Source: Micavibrio_A sp964539025
Lineage (GTDB): Bacteria; Pseudomonadota; Alphaproteobacteria; Micavibrionales; Micavibrionaceae
Reading direction: 5' to 3'
NCBI GenBank assembly: GCA_964539025.1
Contig: CAZIFA010000003.1
Location: forward strand, 124,001-188,000
DNA length: 64,000 nucleotides
Below the pieces are notes generated by a model. The model was given only the letters and a program-made list of their open reading frames with translations. It had not been told where the DNA came from and did not search any database. How positions within the stretch are numbered: position 1 is the first letter of the stretch; each line of letters opens with the position of its first letter. Below are positions 18,557 through 28,045 of the stretch, in pieces. The translations under genes were made by a program, and so were the position numbers.

Positions 18557-19732
18557 CTAGCGCGGAGAATATTCTTTCATAACGTCTGATAGCGGACGGA
18601 TGCTACCATTCATGCGATATACGCCGAAATTGCCGGTATCATCCGGGAAATTGTAATCATCTAGGCAAAACCAATACACGCGCTGGACATTCGCGGCAAT
18701 ATCGCCGCGCGTCCCTTGCTTGAACGGTTGTTTGGTCAGCTTCTGATTAATATAGGACAGAGCTTCGCGCGCATACATAACTTCATCCGCTTCGGAGATA
18801 GCCCACTTATTGGCCTTGCCCGCCATGAATCCTATTTCGGTGATCCAGATTGGCTTTGGCGTACCCTTAAGCGTCATGAAAAGTTGTAAGTTAAACACCT
18901 TGCCGAGAAATCCACCGTCATTCGGGCTACCGACGAGACCGAGTGCTGCATAATCAGGACTATCAGCATCCATCGCGGTAACGCCACGCACACCGCCTTT
19001 GGGATCAAAGAAATAAGGATGCACGGCCATGACATCGAACAGACGGCCGTAACTGCCATCTTTGCCCCAGAGCTGCCAGAGGAATTCAAAATCCGCCTTT
19101 GAAATACCGGCATGAACAATTTTAACGCTGCTACGGCGCGTACCAATCTGCTTGTTCACCGTCTGCATGAAATTCACGAAATCACCGGAGTCGGGTGACG
19201 GGCCCCAGAATTCTTTTAAGTTAGGCTCGTTCCACACCTGCCAGTATTGGATAGGATTGAACGCAACCTTGGCATTGCCCTTGGGACCATAACGATCGAT
19301 CGATGCCGCGAGGAACTTGCCGTAGGCTTCATAGAATTCACGTTTTGGCGCCATCTGATAGACACCCGAAGGCTTGGTTCCACTGATTACGGCCCAGTCC
19401 GGCGCGTAATGCACGATCGGCAAAATCGTCACACCATATTTTTTTGCAAGCGTAACGAGCTTGTCCAGCGCAGCCCAGTCATACTGGCCTTGCTTGCTTT
19501 CCACGACGCGCCATTCCCAATCGGTGCGCGCCTGTGTGATGCCAAGCGACTTCATGCGTTTGAAGCTGCTTTCCATCGCGGCCATATCGCCATTGTTCCA
19601 CAGCAGGTTCATGCCCAGCGTGTATTGCGGGTTGGCTTTTGTGACTTGCGCAGTCGCAGGATGAATTCCCGCAAACAACACCAAAGCAAAAACAACCGTT
19701 GCGCTGGCAAAGAAAGACCTAGTTAGGTTCAT
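18557..19732 (-). CDS. Secreted glycoside hydrolase, PslG/GH39-like TIM barrel
   Basis: A 391-residue exported hydrolase. A signal peptide ends near residue 28 (A-T-A-Q). The barrel carries W-N-E-P-N with the acid/base Glu169 and I-T-E-I-G-F with the nucleophile Glu299, the clan A arrangement. The spacing and the R-T-D-W-E-W segment recall PslG, the periplasmic glycanase coded in the Psl exopolysaccharide cluster. It overlaps the GumB-like lipoprotein gene by 14 bases, so it is cotranscribed with export genes and probably trims or edits the polymer during export. Confidence 0.85.
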   Translation of the reverse strand: MNLTRSFFASATVVFALVLFAGIHPATAQVTKANPQYTLGMNLLWNNGDMAAMESSFKRMKSLGITQARTDWEWRVVESKQGQYDWAALDKLVTLAKKYGVTILPIVHYAPDWAVISGTKPSGVYQMAPKREFYEAYGKFLAASIDRYGPKGNAKVAFNPIQYWQVWNEPNLKEFWGPSPDSGDFVNFMQTVNKQIGTRRSSVKIVHAGISKADFEFLWQLWGKDGSYGRLFDVMAVHPYFFDPKGGVRGVTAMDADSPDYAALGLVGSPNDGGFLGKVFNLQLFMTLKGTPKPIWITEIGFMAGKANKWAISEADEVMYAREALSYINQKLTKQPFKQGTRGDIAANVQRVYWFCLDDYNFPDDTGNFGVYRMNGSIRPLSDVMKEYSPR

Positions 19733-20471
19733 TGAATTTGTCCTTGTTATTCAGTTCGTAGACACCGCTTATGCCTGTGCTTATGCCGTTAAACAGCAAA
19801 AGTTGGCGAATATGCTGATCGACAAAAAGATCGGCCTTCGCGATACCGGATTTTGGAACATACACAACATCACGCGGCATCAACCTGACATGCGCTTCTC
19901 CGTTCTTGGCGGCGATGTTGCCATCGGACAGATCGGCACGCATAACTGCCGAATTACCGTCGCGATCCTGACGGATCACAAGAACCGTATCGCGCGCCGC
20001 CGTGTCGCGAAAACCGCCCGCAGACGCCACAGCCTGGAACGCCGTGATGCGGTTTTTCAACGGCTTCTCACCCGGATCGGCCACCTCGCCCGTCACGTAT
20101 ATGCGCGCATCGCCGAAACCTTTGACTATCACGCTCAAATCCGGCTTGTCGGGCAGCAGCTTGGTATACCTACGCGTCAGTTCCTCATCCAGTTCCGACC
20201 CCGTAAGACCTTCGGCCATGATATCGTCGATCAACTGGAGCGATATGCGACCATCAGGACGTACCGTAACATTCTCGTTCAGGTCGGGAGAGTAAAAGAA
20301 TTTCACATCGACCATATCACCCGCTTCGATGCGGTATTCCGGCGCAGGACCGTCGCGCAGAGGGATGGCGTCTTTCACCTCGCTGATGCGCTGAACATGT
20401 CCAAAACTGCTGCAACCAGCCAGCGTCATGAGGACCGCCAGCATCATGAATGAATTAGTACCCTGCTTCAT
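19719..20471 (-). CDS. Polysaccharide export outer-membrane lipoprotein, GumB/Wza family
   Basis: A 250-residue lipoprotein with lipobox L-A-G-C at Cys20. Residues about 40-125 are the polysaccharide export (Poly_export) domain with Y-R-I-E-A-G-D-M-V, and a SLBB domain follows (I-Y-V-T-G-E-V-A-D-P-G). It lacks the C-terminal amphipathic helix extension of E. coli Wza and has the shorter GumB size. It forms the outer-membrane exit for the polymer together with a Wzz/GumC protein. It is preceded by the kinase-like gene (12-base gap) and overlaps the hydrolase gene downstream. Confidence 0.92.
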   Translation of the reverse strand: MKQGTNSFMMLAVLMTLAGCSSFGHVQRISEVKDAIPLRDGPAPEYRIEAGDMVDVKFFYSPDLNENVTVRPDGRISLQLIDDIMAEGLTGSELDEELTRRYTKLLPDKPDLSVIVKGFGDARIYVTGEVADPGEKPLKNRITAFQAVASAGGFRDTAARDTVLVIRQDRDGNSAVMRADLSDGNIAAKNGEAHVRLMPRDVVYVPKSGIAKADLFVDQHIRQLLLFNGISTGISGVYELNNKDKFNEPN

Positions 20472-20483
20472 CTTAAAGCCCCT

Positions 20484-21134
20484 TCAGATTTGGTAGCGGA
20501 AGAACATCCGGTAAATCCATTGCGGAATGTAGTTCTTCTTTTTGTTGAGTACAACGCCCAACATGCGGGCGCCCGCCTGTTCCAGCGTATTGATTGTGTG
20601 GCGCGCGGAATGCCAGCGGGTTTTTCCCGCATGCACGACGAGAATGACGCCTTGCGCATTCTGGCAGATGACGCGCGACTGCGCCGCGATATCTACGGGC
20701 GGCACGTCCCAGATGACGTAAGCAAAACGCGAACCTATTTCCTTCATAATAGCACCAAGGCCGTTATCGCTCTTCGGCGAAACCTGCGGGAGGGAATTGG
20801 CCGGGATCCCGACCTGAAAATAATCATCCTGCCCTTTTTGCGCTTTGGCAAGCAATGTTTCCACCGACCCCAGCGGCAGCGGACGATCTTCGCCCTGCTT
20901 CGAAGGTTCGATACACACCAGAAGCACGCGCTCGCCCCCCATGGACAAAGACCGGGCCAAATTTTCCGAAACAGTGGTGGTGCCGACGCCTGATGTCGCG
21001 CCAGTCAGGGCAAAAGTTGTGATATTTTGGGCATTGGGATTGTTACCCAGCGTTACCGTGAATTGCGCAAATTCATGCAGCGCAAGTTCCTTCCCCTTGG
21101 GTTTATAGACGGTCAATGCCTTAAAATTTGTCAT
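20484..21134 (-). CDS. BY-kinase/CpsD-like ATPase with degenerate Walker A
   Basis: A 216-residue protein of the MinD-like fold related to the cytoplasmic domain of bacterial tyrosine kinases. The Walker A region at residues 45-54 reads G-A-T-S-G-V-G-T-T-T, with Thr where the ATP-binding Lys is expected. The Walker A' strand reads L-L-V-C-I-E instead of L-I-D-A-D. The Walker B strand V-I-W-D-V-P-P-V-D is recognisable. The C-terminus has only two tyrosines, not the usual Tyr cluster. It probably partners the Wzz-like protein coded divergently at 21318, but catalytic kinase activity is doubtful. Confidence 0.78.
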   Translation of the reverse strand: MTNFKALTVYKPKGKELALHEFAQFTVTLGNNPNAQNITTFALTGATSGVGTTTVSENLARSLSMGGERVLLVCIEPSKQGEDRPLPLGSVETLLAKAQKGQDDYFQVGIPANSLPQVSPKSDNGLGAIMKEIGSRFAYVIWDVPPVDIAAQSRVICQNAQGVILVVHAGKTRWHSARHTINTLEQAGARMLGVVLNKKKNYIPQWIYRMFFRYQI

Positions 21135-21317
21135 TTTTTATGTCTCAAATAAAGCCAAAACAACCACTTAACCTATAATCATGGTCGAACAGCGCAGCAT
21201 ATACAGGTTTTTTTAGCTCTTGTCTTCTGAAAAATACTTGCAATTATTACGCGTAGCTTTTAATCATGCACCCAGTTATTTTTAGCAGGCTGCGTTAACC
21301 ATTCATAGGGGCAAAAT

Positions 21318-22508
21318 ATGCTGAGCGTCCGGGACGTGCTTTCCACCATCTTCAAACGCAAGATGATTATCATCTGCTTTTTTGTCGCCCTGTGCGTCAC
21401 GGCCTTCGCCGTACTGAAATTCGTCCCGCCCACCTACACGGCCTCATCCAAAATCCTTATCAAGCTGGGTCGTGAAGATATTTATACACCAGCCGTGGCA
21501 ACCGATGCCATGGCAACCCCGCTCGTCAACCTGGCCAGAGAAGAGCAGCTCAATTCCGAAGTCGAAATCCTAACCAGCGATAATCTCGCCGCGAAGCTGG
21601 TGGAAGAACTGGGTGCCGAAGGAGTCTATCCCGGCATGCTCAAAGTACATCCTTGGTACACACCCAAAGGTGTCCTGCAACGTTTGATCGGGGCGTATAA
21701 TGCATTCCAGGCCTTCTTTATTCCCTTGAGCGCGAACCTGACGCCCGAGCAAAAGGCACTTAAACGCTTCCTGCGAAAAGATCTTAAAGTGGCCGGCACT
21801 GGCAATTCGAATGTTATCGACGTCAGGGTTTCCAGCAAGAGTCCGGAACTCGCCGCCGTATTGGCCAACACACTCGTCGATCTTTATTTGAAAGAGCGCG
21901 CGCGCATCCACAACGACATGGAAGGCAAGATATATGAGTCTCAGGTAGAACAGCTTGAAGGCCGCCTGAAAGACGCGCAGACCGAGCTTGAAATCTTCCG
22001 CACGGAAAACGACATGATCGATGTGCAGGGCGAGCGCACCGCGCTGCTGGAGCGTCAGGGCGAAATCAGTTCGATGATCGCGGACCTGCGCGGGCGCGCC
22101 TCCGAACGCCAGCGTCTTGGCAAATGGCAGGCTGAGAAAGAACTGGTCGATGAAAAAATGGCGCGTCTTGGCACACTTGAGGAAGATTACAACCGCCTCG
22201 TCCAGAATGTCGAAGTGCTGGGCAAAAGCCGCCAGCTTTATCTCGAAAAACTTGAGGAATATAAAGTCAACCTCGCCATGGCTGAAGCCCGCGTCGGGAA
22301 CGCCAGCGTGATCAACGCGGCCCTTCCACCGACATCGCCGAGCAGCCCGAAATTCTGGATGGTTCTGGTGGCGTTGCTGGTGGTCGGTATAGCCGGGGGC
22401 GTCGGACTTGCGATCGTAACAGAGTTCATGGATGATACGGTCGAAACCGACACGGATGTCGAGAAATATCTAAAGTTACCCGTTCTTGCGAAAATCAGCG
22501 CAATTTAA
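21318..22508 (+). CDS. Chain-length determinant / co-polymerase, Wzz/GumC family
   Basis: A 396-residue polysaccharide co-polymerase. A first membrane helix lies at about residues 15-36, a second at about 348-370, preceded by the P-P-T-S-P-S-S-P proline-rich segment. The periplasmic region between them contains a long coiled-coil (about 200-320). The protein ends soon after L-P-V-L-A-K-I, where kinase-fused relatives continue into the ATPase domain, so the kinase part is separate here. It sets chain length and bridges to the GumB/Wza pore. Its 3' end overlaps the convergent flippase gene by 14 bases. Confidence 0.92.
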   Translation: MLSVRDVLSTIFKRKMIIICFFVALCVTAFAVLKFVPPTYTASSKILIKLGREDIYTPAVATDAMATPLVNLAREEQLNSEVEILTSDNLAAKLVEELGAEGVYPGMLKVHPWYTPKGVLQRLIGAYNAFQAFFIPLSANLTPEQKALKRFLRKDLKVAGTGNSNVIDVRVSSKSPELAAVLANTLVDLYLKERARIHNDMEGKIYESQVEQLEGRLKDAQTELEIFRTENDMIDVQGERTALLERQGEISSMIADLRGRASERQRLGKWQAEKELVDEKMARLGTLEEDYNRLVQNVEVLGKSRQLYLEKLEEYKVNLAMAEARVGNASVINAALPPTSPSSPKFWMVLVALLVVGIAGGVGLAIVTEFMDDTVETDTDVEKYLKLPVLAKISAI

Positions 22509-23763
22509 TTATCTCGCGGCGATACAATATATATAAAACCGTGCAACCCACGATCGCCGTCAGTGCGTAACCGCCAGCCGCGCCCATCTTCGCGTATTGC
22601 ATGACTAGCGGAATCCCTGCGGCAATTGTCGTCGCCAATGCGCAGGCATGAAACATAGGATTGATCTGCGGCTTGTTCATGGCTAGAACGCCAAGCTGTA
22701 GCGGCGCGTTCAGGACTGTCGCCAGCACGCTCATCGACAAAAGTGCAATCACGGGACCAAGGCCCGAAAATTCCGCGCCGTATAATAAATGCACGATCCA
22801 GTCGCCGCCGATTACCGTGATAAGGATAATGATGACGCCCACAGCACCGAGCGCAACACAGGCTTTCTTGATCATCGTATCCATCGCCGCCGCACCATCA
22901 CGCGCGAAAACCTGCGCGATCTTCGGACGGAAATAATTGTTGAAGCCTAAAATAAACGGGTTGAGAAGGCTGATGATGTTGAAGCACGCAGCGTAGGCCC
23001 CCGCCTCCACCTTGCCGTGGAACAAAAAGATAAACCACGGATAGCCGTAAAGGCTGCCGAGATGGCAAAAACTTCCCGCCAGAAGCCAGCGCCCGAACAG
23101 CAGGTTTTCGATCGTGTCATGCCAAACCCGCATCGCCTTGAAATCATATTGGCTGCGAAAGGCGCAGAACGTCACCGTCGCACCGATCAGGCACGCGAAC
23201 GCGATAGCGGCAAAGACCGAGTAAGACGTCAAAAGCCCGAATTCCCACAGCGCAAAAATAAAGCTGAATTGCAGGATCGTCACAAAAAGATCGAGCTTGA
23301 ACGCTTCGACCATTTTGAATTCGGCAAATAATTCACGGCGCAGACATTCGCGCAGGAAAATAAACGGGATACAAAATGCCAAGGTGCGTAATATCGGCTT
23401 CAGCCCCTCGAACGCCGGAGTCAAAATGATGAAACTCGCGCCGAACAGCAACAGCGCGCAGAATCCGGATAACAGAAACGACTGCACAATCGCCCCTGCC
23501 CGCAACGCCGGATGATTTTGCGAATCCTCTTTGTGTATTCGCATCGTGTAGGGGGTGGCGAGCAACGTATCTTGAAAAATAATCGAGAAAATCAGGAGGC
23601 TGAGTCCGAGGCTGAATTCCCCGAAATCTCCTATGGAAAGTAGACGCCCTACCAAAATGCCCGTTAAGAAACTGCTGGCGCTATAAATGATCTGATCCGC
23701 AAAGGCGAATAACATGCTCTTATGCGTTAATATTTTTGCTTTATTAGGAAATTTAAATATCAT
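22495..23763 (-). CDS. Polysaccharide flippase, Wzx/MATE-like
   Basis: A 422-residue protein with about twelve to fourteen hydrophobic helices and no large soluble domain, in the polysaccharide transporter/MOP superfamily (Y-S-A-S-S-F-L-T-G near helix 1, A-D-Q-I-I-Y, G-D-F-G-E-F-S-L-G after helix 1). It would move lipid-linked repeat units across the inner membrane. It is the only flippase visible although the window holds two initiating transferases and two polymerases. It is divergent from the dTDP-rhamnose operon across 172 bases. Confidence 0.85.
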   Translation of the reverse strand: MIFKFPNKAKILTHKSMLFAFADQIIYSASSFLTGILVGRLLSIGDFGEFSLGLSLLIFSIIFQDTLLATPYTMRIHKEDSQNHPALRAGAIVQSFLLSGFCALLLFGASFIILTPAFEGLKPILRTLAFCIPFIFLRECLRRELFAEFKMVEAFKLDLFVTILQFSFIFALWEFGLLTSYSVFAAIAFACLIGATVTFCAFRSQYDFKAMRVWHDTIENLLFGRWLLAGSFCHLGSLYGYPWFIFLFHGKVEAGAYAACFNIISLLNPFILGFNNYFRPKIAQVFARDGAAAMDTMIKKACVALGAVGVIIILITVIGGDWIVHLLYGAEFSGLGPVIALLSMSVLATVLNAPLQLGVLAMNKPQINPMFHACALATTIAAGIPLVMQYAKMGAAGGYALTAIVGCTVLYILYRREIIKLR

Positions 23764-23935
23764 TTATTTTTCATAGTGTTAGGCAAAAACTGCCTTGGGA
23801 CAGCTTCACTTTTAACCTTTAAACCCCTATAAGACAACGCTATTATACATTGCTGCTTTGCGAAATATCTTGCATTTCCGTAATTTATGCATTACAAGGC
23901 TTTAACTTTTTATTAATTACAGGGGAATTCATTCT

Positions 23936-24982
23936 ATGAAGAAGATCGTAATCACCGGCGGCGCCGGCTTTATCGGCTCACACATCGTTCGTCACTTTGC
24001 CAACACATACAAAGGCGCAGAGATCGTCGTCCTTGACAAGATGACATACGCCGCCGACGTCCATAACCTTTTGGACCTGATGACGGAAAAGCGCATTCAC
24101 CTGATGGTCGGCGATATTTGCGATTTCGATACCTGCCTGCGCGCCGTTAAAGGCGCCACGCTGGTGATCCACGCTGCGGCCGAAAGCCACGTAGATGCAT
24201 CTTTTAGCAATTCCATGATCTTTACGCAGACCAACGCGGTCGGCACGCACTGCATGCTCGAAGCCTGCCGCCAGGCGGAAGTTCCCCGCATCATCCATGT
24301 TTCAACGGATGAAGTGTACGGTCAGGTTCTTGACGGTCATGCAGGTGAAGACGCCCCGCTGAAACCGACGAACCCCTACTCCGCCTCGAAAGCTGCTGCC
24401 GAGATGATCCTGTCGGGTTACCTGCAATCCTATAAACTGCCCGTCGTAACGGTCCGCGCCAACAACATTTTTGGCGTTGCCCAATTCCCTGAAAAGATCA
24501 TCCCGAAATTCCTGATCTCCTTGATGATGGGACGCAAGCTCACGCTGCACGGAAGCGGTATGAACCGCCGTCACTTCCTCTCCGCCTGGGACTTTGCCGA
24601 AGCGCTCGACCTGCTCTCCAAATTCGGTGAGATCGGCCAATGCTATAATATCGGCACGACCGAAGAGTTCACGAACATCGAAATGGCGACGATGATCTCC
24701 CGCCAGTTCGGCCTCGACATCAAAGACACGGTTACCTATGTAGAAGATCGTCCGTTCAACGATTTCCGCTACGCCGTCGAATGGTCCGCCATCGCCGCGC
24801 TCGGTTGGGAACCCAAACGCAGCCTGACCAAAGAGCTGCCCGTGATCGCGCAATGGTACGCAGATAACCTGCACCGCTACGAAAAAGGCAAGCCTGTACG
24901 CCTGCCCTTCCCAGTTGGCACCATTGCCAATGATGACGGCAGCACCGCTGCAACACCAGCCAACGCCATCGGCGCGGAGTAA
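23936..24982 (+). CDS. rfbB: dTDP-glucose 4,6-dehydratase
   Basis: A 348-residue extended SDR with T-G-G-A-G-F-I-G-S-H, the catalytic T-D-E (124-126), Tyr148 and Lys152 in Y-S-A-S-K, and D-R-P-F-N-D-F-R-Y-A, a variant of the usual R-P-G-H-D-R-R-Y-A. The Asp-Glu pair fits 4,6-dehydration of a nucleotide-glucose, and the two following genes are rfbC and rfbD, giving dTDP-L-rhamnose. A thymidylyltransferase (rfbA) is not in the window. A CAGGGG site precedes the ATG. It opens a ten-gene operon. Confidence 0.88.
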   Translation: MKKIVITGGAGFIGSHIVRHFANTYKGAEIVVLDKMTYAADVHNLLDLMTEKRIHLMVGDICDFDTCLRAVKGATLVIHAAAESHVDASFSNSMIFTQTNAVGTHCMLEACRQAEVPRIIHVSTDEVYGQVLDGHAGEDAPLKPTNPYSASKAAAEMILSGYLQSYKLPVVTVRANNIFGVAQFPEKIIPKFLISLMMGRKLTLHGSGMNRRHFLSAWDFAEALDLLSKFGEIGQCYNIGTTEEFTNIEMATMISRQFGLDIKDTVTYVEDRPFNDFRYAVEWSAIAALGWEPKRSLTKELPVIAQWYADNLHRYEKGKPVRLPFPVGTIANDDGSTAATPANAIGAE

Positions 24983-24990
24983 TACGGCCT

Positions 24991-25575
24991 ATGGAAGTTA
25001 TAGCTCAGGCAATTCCCGAAATCTTGCTCCTCAAACCACGCAAGTTCGAGGACAGCCGTGGCTATTTCTGCGAAACCTATAACGAAGCCCGCGCAAAAGA
25101 AGCCGGCCTGCCCACCCATTTCGGCCAGGACAATCAATCTCTGTCCCGTACGGTCGGCACGGTACGCGGACTTCATTTCCAAATCGGTGAAATGGCGCAG
25201 GCCAAACTTGTGCGCGTTATGAAAGGCCGTATCCTTGATATCGCCGTCGATATCCGCAAAGGCTCCCCGACCTACGGCCAGCATGTCGCCTGTGAATTAT
25301 CCGCGTCCGGCATGGAACAGCTTTTTATTCCCGTCGGTTTTGCGCACGCGTTCTGCACGCTCGAACCCGATTGCGAAGTTTTCTACAAAGTTACAAATCT
25401 TTATTCCCCGGCACATGAGATGGGCATTCTCTGGAACGATCCAGATCTTGGCATAGACTGGCCCGTAAAGCCGGAAAACGCGCAGCTATCTGAAAAAGAC
25501 GTCAAGCTGCCGCGCCTGAAAGACCTTCCCGACGTATTCTATTATGAACCGCAACCATTAAAGGCCCGCGCATGA
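24991..25575 (+). CDS. rfbC: dTDP-4-dehydrorhamnose 3,5-epimerase
   Basis: A 194-residue RmlC-family cupin with catalytic His62 in R-G-L-H-F-Q, the N-Q-S-L-S substrate strand, and the C-terminal L-W-N-D-P-D-L-G-I-D-W-P segment carrying the family signature. It starts eight bases after rfbB and overlaps rfbD by four bases. It is closer to canonical RmlC than the paralogue at 12508. Confidence 0.94.
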   Translation: MEVIAQAIPEILLLKPRKFEDSRGYFCETYNEARAKEAGLPTHFGQDNQSLSRTVGTVRGLHFQIGEMAQAKLVRVMKGRILDIAVDIRKGSPTYGQHVACELSASGMEQLFIPVGFAHAFCTLEPDCEVFYKVTNLYSPAHEMGILWNDPDLGIDWPVKPENAQLSEKDVKLPRLKDLPDVFYYEPQPLKARA

Positions 25576-26486
25576 TAACCGCAGATGCCTCGCAAGCACG
25601 GGTGCTGATTTTTGGTCAGACCGGGCAAGTGGCCCGCGCGCTGGCAAAGATTGCCGGTCCGGCGTGGGTTTTCGCAGGACGCGATCAGGCCGATCTTTCC
25701 AAACCTGAAACGATTGAAGCGGTTTTCAAATCTGGCGAATGGGACGCCGTCATCAACGCCGCCGCACATACCGCCGTCGATCAGGCCGAAAGCGAGGAAG
25801 AACTCGTGATGGCGATCAACGCAGCTGCGCCCGCTTTGATGGCGAGACTTTGCGCCGCAAAAAACATTCCGTTCATTCAAATTTCCACGGACTATATTTT
25901 CGATGGCACCAAAACCACACCTTATAAAGAAGACGATGCTATTTGCCCCGTCAGCGCCTATGGCCGCTCCAAAGCACAGGCCGAAAAAGATATCATCGCA
26001 GCCGGTGGTCGCCCCGTTATCCTGCGCACTTCGTGGGTATATGCGCCCGAAGGCAAAAATTTTATTCATACAATGATCCGCCTGTCCGAACGCGAAGAAC
26101 TCAAAGTCGTCGCCGATCAGAATGGCGCGCCCACAGCCGCAGCCGATATCGCAAGCACGATCAAACAAATATTGAGTAAAATGCTTTCCGATTTTTCCGC
26201 CGCAACCGGTATCTTTCATCTATCAGGAGGTGGCGAGACTAACTGGCACGGTTTTGCCAGCGAGATTTTTGATTATATGAAGCAGTGTGGCCTTAAAATC
26301 CCAGCGCGCGTCCTTGCTATTCCGACATCCGAATATCCGACGCCTGCGAAACGTCCGTTGAATTCCCGTATGGATAATTCCAAGCTGGAAAAAACCTATG
26401 GCATAAAACTTCCTTTGTGGAAAGACAGCGTTCGCACCTGCCTGGACGATATCTTCAAAAACCAGACAATGAAGAAAGCGGTATGA
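25572..26486 (+). CDS. rfbD: dTDP-4-dehydrorhamnose reductase
   Basis: A 304-residue RmlD-type reductase: G-Q-T-G-Q-V nucleotide motif, I-S-T-D-Y-I-F-D-G, the Tyr130/Lys134 pair in Y-G-R-S-K, and R-T-S-W-V-Y. It catalyses the last step to dTDP-L-rhamnose. The start overlaps rfbC (ATGA). Confidence 0.94.
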   Translation: MITADASQARVLIFGQTGQVARALAKIAGPAWVFAGRDQADLSKPETIEAVFKSGEWDAVINAAAHTAVDQAESEEELVMAINAAAPALMARLCAAKNIPFIQISTDYIFDGTKTTPYKEDDAICPVSAYGRSKAQAEKDIIAAGGRPVILRTSWVYAPEGKNFIHTMIRLSEREELKVVADQNGAPTAAADIASTIKQILSKMLSDFSAATGIFHLSGGGETNWHGFASEIFDYMKQCGLKIPARVLAIPTSEYPTPAKRPLNSRMDNSKLEKTYGIKLPLWKDSVRTCLDDIFKNQTMKKAV

Positions 26487-26493
26487 GGCATCC

Positions 26494-27117
26494 ATGGGTC
26501 CGCATCTTTCAAAAACAGACGCCTTATTAAAACGTGCTCTCGATATTCTTGTCGCAAGTGTCGCGTTGATCGTCTTTTCGCCTGTATTTCTGATTGTCGC
26601 TCTGCTCATCAAGCTGGAAAGCCCCGGCCCTGTGTTTTTTGTACAGAAGCGTTACGGCATGAACAATCAGTTGTTCGACTGTTTAAAATTCCGCAGCATG
26701 TATTCCGAAGCCTGCAGCGCCAGCGAGATTCGCCTAACGGAACGTAATGATTCACGTGTTACAAAAATCGGTGATTTCATACGCCGTACGAGCCTCGATG
26801 AAATCCCGCAATTCATCAATATCCTAAAAGGAGATATGTCCGTGGTTGGCCCGCGCCCGCATCCGCCCGGCGTCAAGGCCGGTGGACGCATTTATGAAGA
26901 TGTGATTGAAAGTTTTGCCGATCGTTATGCAGTTAAGCCCGGCCTGACCGGATGGGCGCAGGTTAACGGTCTTCGCGGAAATACTTTTTCCGAACAAGAC
27001 CTGATAGACCGTTTCAAATACGACATGGAATATATCAAGGATTGGTCCTTGAAGTTGGACATCCTGATCATAGCGCGAACGATGGTACAGGGTTTTGCAG
27101 GAAAGAATGCGTTCTGA
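26494..27117 (+). CDS. Short initiating sugar transferase (bacterial sugar transferase domain)
   Basis: A 207-residue phosphoglycosyl transferase consisting only of the catalytic domain: one N-terminal hydrophobic helix (about residues 15-38), K-F-R-S-M, the D-E-I-P-Q-F segment, V-G-P-R-P and the W-A-Q-V-N-G-L-R-G motif. It resembles the PglC/ExoY size class and differs from the full-length GumD-type enzyme at 5007. It should start the repeat unit of the rhamnose-containing glycan by adding a sugar-1-phosphate to undecaprenyl phosphate. A GAGG site lies five bases before the ATG. Confidence 0.9.
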   Translation: MGPHLSKTDALLKRALDILVASVALIVFSPVFLIVALLIKLESPGPVFFVQKRYGMNNQLFDCLKFRSMYSEACSASEIRLTERNDSRVTKIGDFIRRTSLDEIPQFINILKGDMSVVGPRPHPPGVKAGGRIYEDVIESFADRYAVKPGLTGWAQVNGLRGNTFSEQDLIDRFKYDMEYIKDWSLKLDILIIARTMVQGFAGKNAF

Positions 27118-27118
27118 C

Positions 27119-28045
27119 ATGACAGCAAACATAGCTATCATTATTCCAGTTCTGAATTCGATGCGCCATTTGCCGCAGCTTTTGCCTGCGCTTAAGTCAT
27201 TAACACCCCTGCCATCACGCATACTGTTCATAGATTCATCGTCCAATGACGGTACACCAGACGAAATCAAAAAGGCAGGTTTTGAAGTCCACACAATCGC
27301 CCGTGCTGATTTCGGCCACGGCAAAACCCGCAATCTTGGCGCGCAGATGTGCAAAGATTCCGACATCCTCGTCTTCATGACCGATGATGCGATTCCGACC
27401 GGTCCCGATATGTTGGCAAAACTCACCGCGCCCTTCGTTGATCAACAGGTTGCGCTGACGTTCGCACGCCAACTTCCCAAAGATGACGCAACACCCGCCG
27501 CAGAATTCGCACGTCTATTCAATTACCCGGCCGAAAGCCGCCGCACGACCAAGGCCGATATTCCAGCACGCGGACTAAAAGCCCTGTTCTGTTCCAATTC
27601 CTGCGCCGCCTATCGCCGCGAAGCGTTCGAAGCGGTTGGCCGCTTCCCCGAAAGCTTGCCGCTCGGCGAAGACATGGCCATCACCGCACGCCTTCTTGAG
27701 GCCGGATACGCCACCTGCTACACGGCCGACGCCACGGTAAAGCACAGCCACAATTATTCCGCGATGGACGAATTCAAGCGCTATTTCGATATTGGTGCAC
27801 TGATGAAAACCGATCCGTGGCTCATTGCCAATCCGCAAAAGGCCGGCGGAGACGGTTTCAAATTCGTCAAGGAAGAAGTCCGTTATATCGCCGCTACAGG
27901 CAACATTCTAGAACTCGCCGCCATCGGTCCTCGCACTGCGGCAAAATTGCTTGGTTATAAACTTGGTAAAAATTTCAAGAAACTTCCCGCTTCTTTCATC
28001 AAAAAGGCCGGTATGCACCGTGCATACTGGAACCGTGTCCTATGA
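27119..28045 (+). CDS. Glycosyltransferase family 2
   Basis: A 308-residue GT2 enzyme with the N-terminal I-I-I-P-V-L-N strand, the D-S-S-S-N-D-G-T-P donor segment, and F-M-T-D-D-A as the DxD-type metal site. The layout and the A-D-F-G-H-G-K-T-R-N segment resemble rhamnosyltransferases of the RfbN type. The ATG at 27119 follows the previous stop by one base; an earlier in-frame ATG inside the previous gene is less likely. No membrane helices. Confidence 0.87.
   Translation: MTANIAIIIPVLNSMRHLPQLLPALKSLTPLPSRILFIDSSSNDGTPDEIKKAGFEVHTIARADFGHGKTRNLGAQMCKDSDILVFMTDDAIPTGPDMLAKLTAPFVDQQVALTFARQLPKDDATPAAEFARLFNYPAESRRTTKADIPARGLKALFCSNSCAAYRREAFEAVGRFPESLPLGEDMAITARLLEAGYATCYTADATVKHSHNYSAMDEFKRYFDIGALMKTDPWLIANPQKAGGDGFKFVKEEVRYIAATGNILELAAIGPRTAAKLLGYKLGKNFKKLPASFIKKAGMHRAYWNRVL

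Noticed and set aside
23781..23795. AGGCA-AAAAC-TGCCT inverted repeat between flippase and rfbB
   Set aside because: Only five pairs and no T-run or second copy; too weak to call an operator or terminator.
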